Positions 42,806 to 52,263 of a stretch of 64,000 bases of DNA are shown here, piece after piece. The position numbers and the translations under genes were made by a program. The notes under the pieces are model-generated. The model was not told where the DNA came from and ran no database searches. It saw only the letters and a program-made list of their open reading frames with translations. How positions within the stretch are numbered: the first letter of the stretch is position 1; every line of letters begins with the position of its first letter. Source of the stretch: Moorella mulderi DSM 14980 (GTDB lineage Bacteria > Bacillota > DSM-521 > Neomoorellales > Neomoorellaceae); the NCBI RefSeq assembly GCF_001594015.1, contig NZ_LTBC01000001.1, forward strand, positions 62,001-126,000, read 5' to 3'.

Positions 42806-43268
42806 TTTGTTTCAACTCCTCCAGGATACGGGCATAATGCTGCCCCCTGGCCGTCAGGGTGGCGCGGCGGCCTGCCGTGGCATCATACTCCAGGCAAACC
42901 TCCAGGTACTCCGGGGGTAAAAGTTCCTCTAGGCGCTCCCCCCACTCAACCAGCGTCACTCCCTGGCCGTAAAAATATTCCTCCAGCCCCAATTCCAGGG
43001 CAGCCTCCGGGTCTTCCAGGCGGTACACATCAATATGATAAAAGGGAAGGCGGCCCTGGTGTTCCTGGATCAGGGTAAAGGTGGGACTGGTAACCGTACC
43101 GCTCACCCCCAGGCCTTGAGCCAGGCCCTGGGCCAGGGTGGTCTTGCCGGCTCCCAGTTCCCCGGTGAGGATAACAACATCTCCCGGACCTAAAAGCCTG
43201 CCCAGGACCCGGCCCAGCTCCCTGGTAGCCCCGGCATCCTTTAACCGTATTTGCACAGCAGTCACCAT
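42786..43268 (-). CDS. tsaE: tRNA threonylcarbamoyladenosine synthesis ATPase TsaE
   Basis: A 160-residue P-loop ATPase. Walker A GELGAGKTTLAQ, switch-like TSPTFTLIQEH and FYHIDVYRL are diagnostic. It energises turnover of the TsaB-TsaD complex. First of four overlapping genes; the family G-DNA repair gene lies 29 bases upstream. Confidence 0.94.
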   Translation of the reverse strand: MVTAVQIRLKDAGATRELGRVLGRLLGPGDVVILTGELGAGKTTLAQGLAQGLGVSGTVTSPTFTLIQEHQGRLPFYHIDVYRLEDPEAALELGLEEYFYGQGVTLVEWGERLEELLPPEYLEVCLEYDATAGRRATLTARGQHYARILEELKQIAGPGA

Positions 43269-43297
43269 TCAGTCATTCTATTGCGAGTCTCGCCCGT

Positions 43298-43882
43298 TCA
43301 CTGCTCAAACTCCAGGGACAGTTGTTCCGCCTGCAAGGCGCGGTAAACGTCCCGCAAACTTTTAAAATCCTCCCAGACTGGCCGTTTTTTTGCAGCATCC
43401 CTGAGCAGGGCTGCAGGGTGAAAGGTGGGCAGGTAACGAATACCATCCCTGGCAATCCACCGGCCCCGCAACCGGGTGATGCTGGCCCCGGGGGCAATTA
43501 AAGTCCGGGTAGCCACAGCCCCCAGGCAGACGATAATTTTAGGCTTAATAAGTTTAATCTGGGCCTCCAGGATTGGCCGGCAGGCCTGTATTTCGGAGGC
43601 ATCTGGCTGGCGGTTACCCGGCGGCCGGCATTTAACGACATTGGTTATATATAATTCTTCCCGTTTAAAGCCGGCAGCAACCAGGATGCGGTCGAGAAGC
43701 TCTCCGGCAGGGCCGACAAAGGGTCGCCCCAGTTCGTCCTCCTGGGCCCCGGGGCCCTCCCCCACCAGCATTAAGCCGGCCCGGGGGTTCCCTTCACCAA
43801 AGACCACCTGCCTGGCCCGTTGCCTTAAGCTGCATCCCCGGCAGGCCACGGCCTTCTGTCGCAGGGCTTCCAAGTCCATCAA
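43298..43882 (-). CDS. Family 4 uracil-DNA glycosylase (Fe-S)
   Basis: A 194-residue thermophile-type UDG that removes uracil from deaminated DNA. Four cluster cysteines are at 14, 17, 85 and 101. Motif A GEGPGAQEDELGRPFVG and the C-terminal TFHPAALLRD match family 4. Such enzymes are common in thermophiles, where cytosine deamination is fast. It lies just upstream of the tsaE operon. Confidence 0.92.
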   Translation of the reverse strand: MMDLEALRQKAVACRGCSLRQRARQVVFGEGNPRAGLMLVGEGPGAQEDELGRPFVGPAGELLDRILVAAGFKREELYITNVVKCRPPGNRQPDASEIQACRPILEAQIKLIKPKIIVCLGAVATRTLIAPGASITRLRGRWIARDGIRYLPTFHPAALLRDAAKKRPVWEDFKSLRDVYRALQAEQLSLEFEQ

Positions 43883-43979
43883 GCAACACCCAATACCTTA
43901 CTTCTACCTTTCCGGCGATAATCCTGCCACGTAATTACTATTCCTGGCTGGCCTGGCACTGCCGCATAGCATCTATATA

Positions 43980-44612
43980 CTAGTGCCGGGCCCGCCTGAC
44001 GGCGGCCAGCAATTCCCGGGCGGCAGCGGCCACGTCCGGAGCACCGATCACCGCCGAGACGACGGCCACGCCGTCGGCTCCAGCCGCAATAACCTCAGCA
44101 GCGTTGTTGCTATTGATGCCGCCTATGGCGACAAGTGGCACAGTGACTGCGGCCCGGATGGCCTTTAATCCCGCCAGGCCGATGGGCTCGCCGGCATCTT
44201 CTTTACTTCTAGTAGCGTAGATGCTGCCAACGCCCAGGTAATCCGCACCATCCGCAACTGCCTGCCGGGCCTCAAGTACCGTCCCCGTTGATACCCCCAG
44301 GATTTTTCCCGGGCCCAAAAGCTCCCGGGCTACCCTGGCCGGCAAATCCTCCTGGCCGATATGCACGCCGTCGGCCTCTACGGCCAGGGCTACATCCAGG
44401 CGGTCGTTAACGATAAAGGTAGCCCCGGCAGCACGGGTAAGCTGCCGGATCTCCCGGCCCAGCTCTACCAGCTCCCGGGCCGGCAGGTCTTTTTCCCGCA
44501 GCTGGATGGCTGTCGCCCCGCCGGCCAGGGCCTGGCGCACCAGTTCCAGGGTTGGCCGGCCCCCGCCCAGGTTGGTAGTAATAATGACGTACAGGTCCCA
44601 TGGAGCCATCAT
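43980..44612 (-). CDS. thiE: Thiamine phosphate synthase
   Basis: A 210-residue TIM-barrel enzyme that couples HMP-PP and thiazole phosphate to thiamine phosphate. Seen: AIQLREKDLP, FIVNDRLDVALAVEADGVHIGQEDLP, GVSTGT and IGGINSNNA. No TPP riboswitch or other thi gene is adjacent; a terminator separates it from the upstream response regulator. Confidence 0.93.
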   Translation of the reverse strand: MMAPWDLYVIITTNLGGGRPTLELVRQALAGGATAIQLREKDLPARELVELGREIRQLTRAAGATFIVNDRLDVALAVEADGVHIGQEDLPARVARELLGPGKILGVSTGTVLEARQAVADGADYLGVGSIYATRSKEDAGEPIGLAGLKAIRAAVTVPLVAIGGINSNNAAEVIAAGADGVAVVSAVIGAPDVAAAARELLAAVRRARH

Positions 44613-44634
44613 TTTGTCCTCCTCCAGGAAGTCT

Positions 44635-44668
44635 AAAAGCCACCTGCCGTAATACGCAGGCGGCTTTT
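44635..44668 (-). terminator. Intrinsic terminator between the receiver gene and thiE
   Basis: AAAAGCCACCTGC (44635-44647) pairs with GCAGGCGGCTTTT (44656-44668) with one mismatch; on the minus strand the second arm ends in CTTTTAGAC. Confidence 0.7.
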
Positions 44669-44679
44669 ATACTTCGTTA

Positions 44680-45069
44680 TTACGGTGCCAGTTTCCTGCA
44701 ATCCGCTTCTTCCCCGGGTAAGAGTGCCCTCACCCTGGCTTTTAATTCTTCCAGGTCAAAGGGCTTGTAGATAAAATCACTGGCCCCCAGGTGCCAGACT
44801 TCCGGCAGCGTCGCTGCATCAACGTAAGCCGACATGATAATTACTGCTGTATGCGGGGCCAGGGCCTTGATCCGTGGTAGGGCTTCCAGCCCGCCCATGA
44901 TGGGCATCCTAACATCCATCACCACTACATCCGGCCGCCAGCGCTCTACCTGGCGCAAGGCATCCCGCCCGTTAATGGCCGTAGCAACCTGGTAGCCTTC
45001 TTCCTGAAAAGCAAGCTGCAATAAGGTACGCACCCCGTGCTGGTCATCAACAATGAGTATCCTTGGCAA
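44680..45069 (-). CDS. Single-domain response regulator (Spo0F/CheY-like)
   Basis: A 129-residue receiver with no output domain. Acidic pocket near residues 8-9 (IVDDQHG), phosphoacceptor Asp in VVMDVRMP, and the conserved Lys in IYKPFDLEEL. The sequence is close in style to Spo0F, so it may relay phosphate in a sporulation or other phosphorelay. No kinase is adjacent; it ends at its own terminator. Confidence 0.88.
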   Translation of the reverse strand: MPRILIVDDQHGVRTLLQLAFQEEGYQVATAINGRDALRQVERWRPDVVVMDVRMPIMGGLEALPRIKALAPHTAVIIMSAYVDAATLPEVWHLGASDFIYKPFDLEELKARVRALLPGEEADCRKLAP

Positions 45070-45169
45070 GGCCTATACATCCTCCGGCTTACATGGAAAA
45101 TTACTTCCCCTATCATTAATTTATTCGACAGGTAATGACCTATTTCCTGCAACTATGGAAAATAATGTG

Positions 45170-45880
45170 TTAGATGTTATTGCCCCGGGCTTGTTCGACA
45201 AAATTTTCAAATAGCTCTTTTTGCCGCCGGTCGTGACAAAATAAATCCTCAGGGTGCCACTGGACGCCAATTACCGCTACCTTCCCCTCACCTTCCAGGG
45301 CCTCGATCAGGCCATCAGGAGCCACGGCACTCACCCTTAAACCCTTACCCACCCGGCGGACTGCCTGGTGGTGCAGGCTGTTGACCCGCGCCGTAGGCCC
45401 GAAAATTCCCGCCAGCCTGGTGCCTGGTATAACCTTAATATCATGGCCGGGTTGCTCTCTAGGCCCGGCCTGGTTGTGTTCCAAGGCACCTGGAACTTCC
45501 CTTTTGATGTCCTGGTACAGGTCACCCCCGGCAGCTACATTAAGTACCTGGATGCCCCGGCAAATGGCGAGGATGGGCATTCCCGCCGCCAGGGCGGCGC
45601 GGGTAAGGGCCAGCTCAAAGGCATCCCGCTCCGGCAGGACTTTATACAGCGTAGCTTCCGGCCGGGCGTTAAAAAAAGAAGGCTTAATATCACCGCCACC
45701 CGTTAAAAGCAAGCCATCAATTATTGCCAGGTAACCTGCCACCAGTTCCGGGTTTACCGGCGGTAAGAGCACCGGCAGGCCCCCGGCGGCAGTAATAGCC
45801 TGGAGGTAGGCCGCCCGTAAAAAAACGCGTTCCCGGTCACGCTCCAGGTCACAAGTAACCCCTATTCTCGGCGCAGCCAT
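45170..45880 (-). CDS. Class I glutamine-amidotransferase-like hydrolase (peptidase C26, PuuD type)
   Basis: About 236 residues. The nucleophile Cys is in AICRGIQVLNVA and the His-Glu pair in VQWHPED, as in gamma-glutamyl-GABA hydrolase. It probably hydrolyses a gamma-glutamyl amide. The ATG at 45880 follows GGGGGAAG at good spacing; ten further residues upstream are less likely. No putrescine pathway genes are nearby, so the substrate is open. Confidence 0.87.
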   Translation of the reverse strand: MAAPRIGVTCDLERDRERVFLRAAYLQAITAAGGLPVLLPPVNPELVAGYLAIIDGLLLTGGGDIKPSFFNARPEATLYKVLPERDAFELALTRAALAAGMPILAICRGIQVLNVAAGGDLYQDIKREVPGALEHNQAGPREQPGHDIKVIPGTRLAGIFGPTARVNSLHHQAVRRVGKGLRVSAVAPDGLIEALEGEGKVAVIGVQWHPEDLFCHDRRQKELFENFVEQARGNNI

Positions 45881-45911
45881 AAATCTTCCCCCGTAACTTC
45901 CTCTCCCCAAA

Positions 45912-46262
45912 CTATAGCTCTATCAAACCCAGGCTGATCTCAATGGCCCGGTTGACCTTTTCCAGGGTTTCTTCATCAAGGACGGCTACCTTTTGCTTGA
46001 GGCGGCTTTTATCAATGGTGCGGATTTGTTCCAGGAGGATAACCGAATCCCGTTCCAGGCCGCTCCTGGCAGCGCTGATTTCCACGTGGGTAGGTAGTTT
46101 GGCCTTGGCAATCTGGGAAGTGATAGCGGCGACAATGGTGGTAGGGCTGTACTGATTGCCAATGTCATTCTGGATGATGAGTACCGGCCGCGTTCCTCCT
46201 TGTTCGGAACCGACCACCGGATTTAAATGGGCATAAAAGACGTCTCCACGACGAACCAACAT
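45912..46262 (-). CDS. ndoA: MazF/EndoA-type mRNA interferase toxin
   Basis: About 116 residues of the PemK/MazF family. Seen: [31 protein letters not shown] and [12 protein letters not shown], with the active-site region intact. It cleaves single-stranded mRNA at short motifs. The start at ATG 46262 lies one base after the antitoxin stop codon. The alr - antitoxin - toxin order matches Bacillus alr-ndoAI-ndoA. Confidence 0.92.
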   Translation of the reverse strand: MLVRRGDVFYAHLNPVVGSEQGGTRPVLIIQNDIGNQYSPTTIVAAITSQIAKAKLPTHVEISAARSGLERDSVILLEQIRTIDKSRLKQKVAVLDEETLEKVNRAIEISLGLIEL

Positions 46263-46263
46263 T

Positions 46264-46539
46264 TTATTTACACTCCGCCAGCCTGTCATCGTAGTATCTC
46301 TGGGCTTCATTTTCTACATCATAGTTTTCCACCGCAAGGGCCAGATTGATTGACGCCATTTCCTGGTAGCCCCGTTTCATTTGCTCCCGGATATTGCGGC
46401 GTTTACGCTCGGTAATATATAGTTTCATGGCTTCGCGAATAAATTCACTCCTATTACGCCTTTCCAGGGTCGCCAGGCCGTCAACCTCGGCCAGGAGGCT
46501 TTCCGGTAGACTGATCATGATCCGCTTGACACCCGGCAA
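46264..46539 (-). CDS. ndoAI: EndoAI-type ribbon-helix-helix antitoxin
   Basis: A 91-residue CopG/RHH protein. The N-terminal [19 protein letters not shown] strand-helix and [15 protein letters not shown] helix form the DNA-binding RHH fold; the acidic C terminus ([15 protein letters not shown]) should block the toxin. It sits directly upstream of the toxin and downstream of alr. Confidence 0.9.
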   Translation of the reverse strand: MPGVKRIMISLPESLLAEVDGLATLERRNRSEFIREAMKLYITERKRRNIREQMKRGYQEMASINLALAVENYDVENEAQRYYDDRLAECK

Positions 46540-46562
46540 GAAAAGGCACCCCCTATATTGGA

Positions 46563-46591
46563 TGTGAGAAATGAGAAGTTAGAAATGGAGA
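46563..46591. repeat. Degenerate GAGAAGTTAGAA-type repeat
   Basis: GTGAGAAATGAGAAGTTAGAAATGG-like units in the gap between alr and the antitoxin gene; see the similar stretches listed at 29940. Confidence 0.4.
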
Positions 46592-46695
46592 GGCAACTAA
46601 ACTTCTCAAATAATATTGCTGTCATGATATAACCAATTATAGCGGTAAAGGATTACCAGCGCAAGGCCGGGAGAAATCATTTTAACGGCCATTTT

Positions 46696-47817
46696 TTAAC
46701 TTTGCTTATATACCCGCGGTACCCTCCCGGAAATCAGGCAAAGGATCTCATAGTTTATCGTTCCCATCCAGGCAGCTACTTCCTCCACCGGTAAAAGCTG
46801 CTCTCCCTGGCGGCCGAAAAGGACAACTTCATCACCGGCGCGGGCTTCTGGTATAGCCGTGACGTCTATCATACACTGGTCCATGCAGACCCGGCCAATG
46901 ACCGGCGCCCGCCGGCCCCGGATTAATACTTCCGCCCGGTTGGAAAGGAGGCGCGAGTAGCCGTCAGCGTAGCCCACCGGCAAAGTCGCTACCCTGGCGG
47001 GGGCAGGCGTACAGTAGGTGCAGCCGTAGCTAATAAACGACCCGGCCGGCACCTCCTTCACCAGGACGACCCTGGTCTTTAAGGTCATGGCCGGGCGTAG
47101 ATCCAGGCGCTCCCTCTGGACCTCCGGGGAAGGATAATGGCCATAAAGAATGAGGCCCGCCCGCACCAGGTTGAAATGGGTTTCCGGCAAGTCGATAATG
47201 GCCCCGCTGTTGGCCGCATGGCGCCAGGGGAAGGTTATGCCCTGTTGCTCCAGGTCGGTAATTACCCCTTGAAACAGGGCCAGTTGCCGCCTGGTATAGG
47301 TTTTATCGGCTGCATCGGCAGCGGCAAAATGGGTAAATATGCCTTCCAGCCGGACGTGGGGCAATCCGGCTATGGCCAGAGCCGCCGCTACAGCTCGATC
47401 AGGCAAAAAACCCAGCCGTCCCATGCCGGTATCAATTTTTAAATGCAGCCGCGCCCGGGTACCAGCAGCAGCGGCGGCTGCATTCAGGGCCCGGGCCTGT
47501 TCCAGGCTAAAGACCGTCTGGGACAGGTCCGCGGCCACCACCCGGCCGGCATCTTCGGCCGGGGTATAGCCTAAAATAAGCACAGGGGCTGTAATACCCT
47601 CCTCCCGTAAAGCCAGGGCTTCATCTAGCGTGGCCACTCCCAGCCAGGTGGCCCCGTTGGCCAGGGCCGTCCTGGCTACCGGTACGGCCCCGTGGCCGTA
47701 AGCGTTGGCCTTAACAATAGCCATAATCTCTGTTTGGGGAGCTAGTATTTTTTTAATGGTGCGGACATTGTGGGCGATCGCATCCAAATCAATCTCGGCC
47801 CAAACCGGCCGTGACAC
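46696..47817 (-). CDS. alr: Alanine racemase
   Basis: A 373-residue PLP enzyme that makes D-alanine for peptidoglycan. The PLP Lys36 lies in [11 protein letters not shown], and the C-terminal barrel has [11 protein letters not shown]. The catalytic Tyr segment reads YGCTYCTP where most relatives have YGRTY, so a Cys replaces the usual Arg beside the Tyr. The 5' end overlaps the nnr gene by 29 bases. Confidence 0.94.
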   Translation of the reverse strand: MSRPVWAEIDLDAIAHNVRTIKKILAPQTEIMAIVKANAYGHGAVPVARTALANGATWLGVATLDEALALREEGITAPVLILGYTPAEDAGRVVAADLSQTVFSLEQARALNAAAAAAGTRARLHLKIDTGMGRLGFLPDRAVAAALAIAGLPHVRLEGIFTHFAAADAADKTYTRRQLALFQGVITDLEQQGITFPWRHAANSGAIIDLPETHFNLVRAGLILYGHYPSPEVQRERLDLRPAMTLKTRVVLVKEVPAGSFISYGCTYCTPAPARVATLPVGYADGYSRLLSNRAEVLIRGRRAPVIGRVCMDQCMIDVTAIPEARAGDEVVLFGRQGEQLLPVEEVAAWMGTINYEILCLISGRVPRVYKQS

Positions 47818-49375
47818 CGGCCTCCACCTCCAAATTGCGGCAAACCGCTGGTAAAAAGTTTAACAAATCTCCCGCCAGGAGAGCATGCTGGCCCAGGCTG
47901 GCCCGCGCCTCGTCCCCGGCCGCTCCATGCAAGAAGGCCCCCAGGGCCGCAGCCACCCCGGGCTCCAGCCCCTGGGCCATAAGGCCGGCTATAATCCCCG
48001 TCAGGACATCACCGCTGCCGGCGGTAGCCATGCCGGAATTCCCGGTAGGATTAATGTAGGCCTGCCCGTCAGGCCAGGCAATTATGGTCCGGGCGCCTTT
48101 AAGGAGGAGAACCACCTGCCATTCCCGGGCGTACTTCCTGGCTATCTCCAGGCGGTCTTCCTGGACTCTGGCCGCCGTTGTCCCCACCAGGCGCGCCATC
48201 TCCCCCGGATGGGGTGTCAGAACCAGGGGACCGTGATCACCGGTAAGGATACTGGTATCTGTTGCCAGGGCGTTGAGGGCATCGGCATCGACCACCGCCG
48301 GAACTTTAAGGCGGGGTAGGAGCTCCTTTACCAGTTCCACAGTTGCCGGGTCCCGGGAAAGGCCGGGGCCAAGGGCCAGGACGTCACATGCCGCCAGGCG
48401 TTCCACGATGGGGTCCAGGGCCTCCCGGCTTAAGTATCCGCCAGGTGTTTCCGGCAAGGGACAGGTCATGACTTCCGTCGTCTTCATTTCCAGGATCCCG
48501 TGGACACCGCGGGGTACGGCCGCCGTTACCAGGCCGGCCCCGGCCCTTAAAGCGGCCGTGGCCGCCAAGGCAATGGCCCCGGTCAGGCCCGGTGAACCGC
48601 CCACGGCCAGGACATGGCCGTAAAGGCCCTTGTGACCGCTGGCCTCCCGTTTGGGCAAGCAAGAACGGCACCAGGCCGGCGTCAGCAGGTGCAGGTTAAA
48701 GCGCTGGCTGTCAATGAGTTTCTGGGGGATGCCTATGTCGGCCACCTCCAGGCGGCCGGTGTAGCTCGCCCCCGGCTCGACGACCAGGCCCAGTTTGGGC
48801 AGGGCAAAGGTTACGGTCCAGGTAGCCTGAATGCAGGGGCCAAAGGCCCGGCCGGTATCGGCTTCCAGGCCGGAGGGCAGGTCAACGGCCACTGTATCCC
48901 GGTGGGCTTTATTGATCATGGTAATGACGGCTGCCGGTAAGCCCATAGCTGCTCCCTTAAAACCGGTACCAAAAATGGCGTCTACCACCAGGTCGGCATA
49001 AAGGAGGGCGATGTCAGCCCGCTGGAGGTGGCTTTCCCCCAGGAGGGGGAAGATACGGCCACCCATTTTCTGGTATATCTCTAAATTGGTGCGGGCATCG
49101 CCGCGCAGGTCTTCCGGCCGGGCCAGGAGGAAGACCTTGACCTCCGCCCCCTGGTTTAAAAGATGGCGGGCCACCACCAGGCCGTCGCCACCGTTATTAC
49201 CTTTGCCGCAGAAGATTAACACCCGGCGGTTCTTCACCCGGTCTTGAAAATGGCGCCGGATGGATTCCACTACCCTCAAGCCCGCATTTTCCATGAGCAC
49301 AATGCTGGGCACCAGGTACTCGCTGGAAGCCAGGCGGTCCAGCTGCCCCATTTCCGCGGCCGTTACCAGGTACAT
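47789..49375 (-). CDS. nnr: Bifunctional NAD(P)H-hydrate epimerase / ADP-dependent dehydratase
   Basis: A 528-residue fusion that repairs hydrated NAD(P)H. The epimerase (YjeF_N, about 1-215) has [18 protein letters not shown] and IFGTGFKG. The kinase-fold dehydratase (about 235-515) has [21 protein letters not shown] and [14 protein letters not shown]. Heat speeds NADH hydration, so the gene suits a thermophile. It precedes alr and follows acpS. Confidence 0.94.
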   Translation of the reverse strand: MYLVTAAEMGQLDRLASSEYLVPSIVLMENAGLRVVESIRRHFQDRVKNRRVLIFCGKGNNGGDGLVVARHLLNQGAEVKVFLLARPEDLRGDARTNLEIYQKMGGRIFPLLGESHLQRADIALLYADLVVDAIFGTGFKGAAMGLPAAVITMINKAHRDTVAVDLPSGLEADTGRAFGPCIQATWTVTFALPKLGLVVEPGASYTGRLEVADIGIPQKLIDSQRFNLHLLTPAWCRSCLPKREASGHKGLYGHVLAVGGSPGLTGAIALAATAALRAGAGLVTAAVPRGVHGILEMKTTEVMTCPLPETPGGYLSREALDPIVERLAACDVLALGPGLSRDPATVELVKELLPRLKVPAVVDADALNALATDTSILTGDHGPLVLTPHPGEMARLVGTTAARVQEDRLEIARKYAREWQVVLLLKGARTIIAWPDGQAYINPTGNSGMATAGSGDVLTGIIAGLMAQGLEPGVAAALGAFLHGAAGDEARASLGQHALLAGDLLNFLPAVCRNLEVEAGVTAGLGRD

Positions 49376-49492
49376 GGCTCATCCCTCTTTCAAAATAGCT
49401 TCTGCGCGGGCCGGCTTTGTTTTCGTTCGCTCCAAACTAAAGCCAGCCCTTAATTTTCATGGTTTCGTGGTTGGGGCGCCAGCCCCGCGGGA

Positions 49493-49864
49493 CTACTCTT
49501 CCAAAGCCAGGGCTACTGCCGTGGCATAGGCCTGGCAGTGGGACAGGCTAACGATTATGGTGCCGGCTCCCACCTCGCGGGCCAGTTCCCTGGCCCGGCC
49601 ATAAAGCACTACCCGGGGCCGCCCGCCCTCTTCCCGGCTAATCTCAATGTCCCGGAAGGAACAACTACCCAATCCCACCCCCAGGGCCTTCATTACCGCC
49701 TCTTTGGCGGCAAAACGGGCGGCCAGAGAAGCCCCGGGACGGTGCCGGCTGCTACAGTACTCCTGTTCCGCTGCCGTAAATAACCTGGCTAACAAACGCG
49801 GGTGGCGCTTTAAAGCCCTTTCCAGGCGCTCAATTTCAATAATGTCAATGCCAAGGCTTGCCAT
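49493..49864 (-). CDS. acpS: Holo-[acyl-carrier-protein] synthase
   Basis: A 123-residue transferase that loads phosphopantetheine on ACP. The metal-binding GIDIIEIERL and the RFAAKEAVMKALG motif are complete. It is the first gene of the acpS-nnr-alr-antitoxin-toxin series on the minus strand and is divergent from acs. The 200-base gap between them shows no clear consensus promoter. Confidence 0.95.
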   Translation of the reverse strand: MASLGIDIIEIERLERALKRHPRLLARLFTAAEQEYCSSRHRPGASLAARFAAKEAVMKALGVGLGSCSFRDIEISREEGGRPRVVLYGRARELAREVGAGTIIVSLSHCQAYATAVALALEE

Positions 49865-50080
49865 AATCCCATCCTAACCATTTTACTGCTGCTTAATTCC
49901 CTTTTGCTTTATTCGGCAATAATGGTGAAAAACCTCCTGCAAATTTTGCCCCTTTTTTCCCAAAGCTGCTTAAACCTCTTTGCCTACCACTAAGACCGGC
50001 GAGACGACCTTTGGCGCCCAAAGCCTTTATTTTTCTTGCTTTCCCGCTTAAGATAGAAACACAGGAAGGGAGTGAAAACC

Positions 50081-52027
50081 ATGAGTAAAGACACCAGGAC
50101 CATCGAAACACTGTTAAAAGAAAACCGCACTTTCCCTCCCCCGCCGGCCTTTGCCGCTGCAGCCAATGCCAGGGACGCCGGAATATATAAGGAAGGCGAA
50201 GATATGGAAAAATTCTGGGCCAGGGAAGCTGCTCAACTCCACTGGTTCCGGCCCTGGGACCGGGTGCTGGAGTGGGAATATCCCCTGGCCTGGTGGTTTA
50301 ACGGCGGCACCCTCAACGTTTCGTACAACTGCCTGGACCGGCACCTGGAAACCTGGCGCCGCAATAAGGCGGCCCTTATCTGGGAAGGGGAACCTGGGGA
50401 TTCTGTCGTCCTTACCTACCGCGACCTCTACCGGGAAGTCAACAAGTTCGCAGCGTGCTTACGTTCCCTGGGGGTCAGGCGGAATGACCGGGTAACCATC
50501 TATCTACCCATGATCCCGGAACTGCCAATTGCCATGCTGGCCTGCACCCGCATTGGCGCCGTCCACAACGTGGTCTTCGGCGGTTTTAGCGCTGCCGCCC
50601 TGCGGGACCGGATTAATGATATAGGCGCCAAAGTGCTGATCACCGCCGATGGCGGCTTCCGTAAAGGCAGGGTAGTTGCTTTAAAGGAACACGCCGATAC
50701 CGCCCTGGCCGAGACCCCTACTATCGAGAAAGTCATCGTTACCAAACGCACCGGGGAAAGGGTAAATATGCAGCCGGGCCGGGACCTCTGGTGGCATGAA
50801 CTCATGGCCGCCGCTCCTCTCTATACCCCGCCGGAACATATGGAGGCTGAAGATCCTCTCTTTATCCTGCATACAAGTGGCACCACTGGTAAACCAAAGG
50901 GAGTTGTCCATACCACTGCCGGCTACCTGGTTGGCGTTGCCACTACCTCCCGTTACGTCTTCGACCTAAAAGATGAAGACGTCTACTGGTGTACTGCCGA
51001 CATCGGCTGGATTACCGGCCACAGCTACGTCGTCTACGGTCCCCTGGCCAACGGGGCCACCGTTCTCATGTATGAGGGCAGCCCCGACTACCCCCAGCCG
51101 GACCGTTACTGGCAGATTATTGAGAAATACGGTGTTACCATTTTTTATACCGCTCCCACGGCCATCCGCTCCTTTATGCGCGCCGGCCCGGCCTACCCGG
51201 CCCGGCACGACCTCTCCTCCCTGAGGCTACTGGGAACAGTCGGTGAGCCCATTAACCCCGAGGCCTGGATGTGGTACTACAACTATATCGGCCACCGCCG
51301 CTGCCCCATTGTCGATACCTGGTGGCAGACGGAAACCGGGATGATCCTCATCACCCCCCTGCCGGGCTTGACCCCCTTGAAACCCGGCTCAGCCTTCCGG
51401 CCCTTCCCGGGGGTAGAAGCAGCGGTAGTCGACGACCGGGGCGAACCGGTACCACCAGGTAAAGGCGGCTACCTGGTCATTAAAAAACCCTGGCCGGCCA
51501 TGATGCGCACCATCTTCAACGACCCCGAACGCTATGTCAACCAGTACTGGAACCGCATCCCTGGCTATTACTTTACCGGCGACGGCGCCCGCGTAGATGA
51601 AGACGGCTACTTCTGGCTCCTGGGCCGGGTGGATGACGTCATTAACGTCTCCGGCCACCGCATCGGCACCATGGAAGTGGAAAGCGCCCTAGTGGATCAC
51701 CCTGATGTTGCCGAAGCGGCCGTCATCAGCCGGGAGCATGAAATCAAGGGGCAGGCCATAGTGGCCTTCGTCACGGTCAAGGACGGCGTCGAGGCCACCC
51801 CCGCTCTGGCCCGGGAACTGAAGGAACATGTGGTACAAAAGATCGGTGCCCTGGCCAGGCCGGAAGCCATTTTTTTCACCGCCGAATTGCCCAAAACCAG
51901 GAGCGGTAAAATCATGCGCCGCCTCCTCAGGGATATTGCCGAAGGCCGCGCCCTGGGGGACACCTCCACCCTGGCCGACCCGGCAACGGTAGCCAAACTG
52001 AAAGCCGCTTACGCCGAGGAAGCGTAG
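50081..52027 (+). CDS. acs: Acetyl-CoA synthetase (AMP-forming)
   Basis: About 648 residues, full length. It activates acetate to acetyl-CoA through acetyl-AMP. ATP motif [14 protein letters not shown], core motif [14 protein letters not shown] and the C-terminal catalytic Lys in [13 protein letters not shown], the residue commonly acetylated to inhibit the enzyme. ATG 50081 follows GGGAG by about nine bases. A terminator follows at 52106 and a two-component system beyond it. In an acetogen it would assimilate acetate at low concentration. Confidence 0.95.
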   Translation: MSKDTRTIETLLKENRTFPPPPAFAAAANARDAGIYKEGEDMEKFWAREAAQLHWFRPWDRVLEWEYPLAWWFNGGTLNVSYNCLDRHLETWRRNKAALIWEGEPGDSVVLTYRDLYREVNKFAACLRSLGVRRNDRVTIYLPMIPELPIAMLACTRIGAVHNVVFGGFSAAALRDRINDIGAKVLITADGGFRKGRVVALKEHADTALAETPTIEKVIVTKRTGERVNMQPGRDLWWHELMAAAPLYTPPEHMEAEDPLFILHTSGTTGKPKGVVHTTAGYLVGVATTSRYVFDLKDEDVYWCTADIGWITGHSYVVYGPLANGATVLMYEGSPDYPQPDRYWQIIEKYGVTIFYTAPTAIRSFMRAGPAYPARHDLSSLRLLGTVGEPINPEAWMWYYNYIGHRRCPIVDTWWQTETGMILITPLPGLTPLKPGSAFRPFPGVEAAVVDDRGEPVPPGKGGYLVIKKPWPAMMRTIFNDPERYVNQYWNRIPGYYFTGDGARVDEDGYFWLLGRVDDVINVSGHRIGTMEVESALVDHPDVAEAAVISREHEIKGQAIVAFVTVKDGVEATPALARELKEHVVQKIGALARPEAIFFTAELPKTRSGKIMRRLLRDIAEGRALGDTSTLADPATVAKLKAAYAEEA

Positions 52028-52105
52028 TCCCGAGGTCGGAGGGAGGAAGCCGGGGGTCGGAAGCTCGGAGGAACTAGCTGCTAAAGCCGGTTCCACATCG
52101 AGAAG

Positions 52106-52138
52106 GGAGAGCCCGTGAACAGAAGGGTTCTCCTTTTA
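52106..52138 (+). terminator. Intrinsic terminator of acs
   Basis: GGAGAGCCC (52106-52114) pairs with GGGTTCTCC (52125-52133) including one G-U pair, followed by TTTTAT. Confidence 0.8.
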
Positions 52139-52171
52139 TATTTGGGGCAGTGCAGTTATAGATGTCCCTGA

Positions 52172-52200
52172 TTGACAAAGAAGCCAGTTCGTTGTAGCAT
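52172..52200 (+). promoter_or_regulatory. Promoter of the LytS/LytTR pair
   Basis: Perfect -35 TTGACA (52172-52177), 17-base spacer, TAGCAT (52195-52200). It allows the kinase-regulator pair to be expressed independently of acs. Confidence 0.6.
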
Positions 52201-52263
52201 GGAATTAACAAGGATTAGTACCTGCTTTCTTAATTTTCTTGCCGGTAGATGGGAGAAATGGCC

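Noticed and set aside
44340-44680. TPP riboswitch for thiE
   Set aside because: No THI-box core was seen; the region upstream is only a terminator of the receiver gene.
47020-47060. Inactive alanine racemase because of YGCTYCTP
   Set aside because: The replaced Arg is not the catalytic residue; Tyr, PLP Lys and all other motifs are intact.
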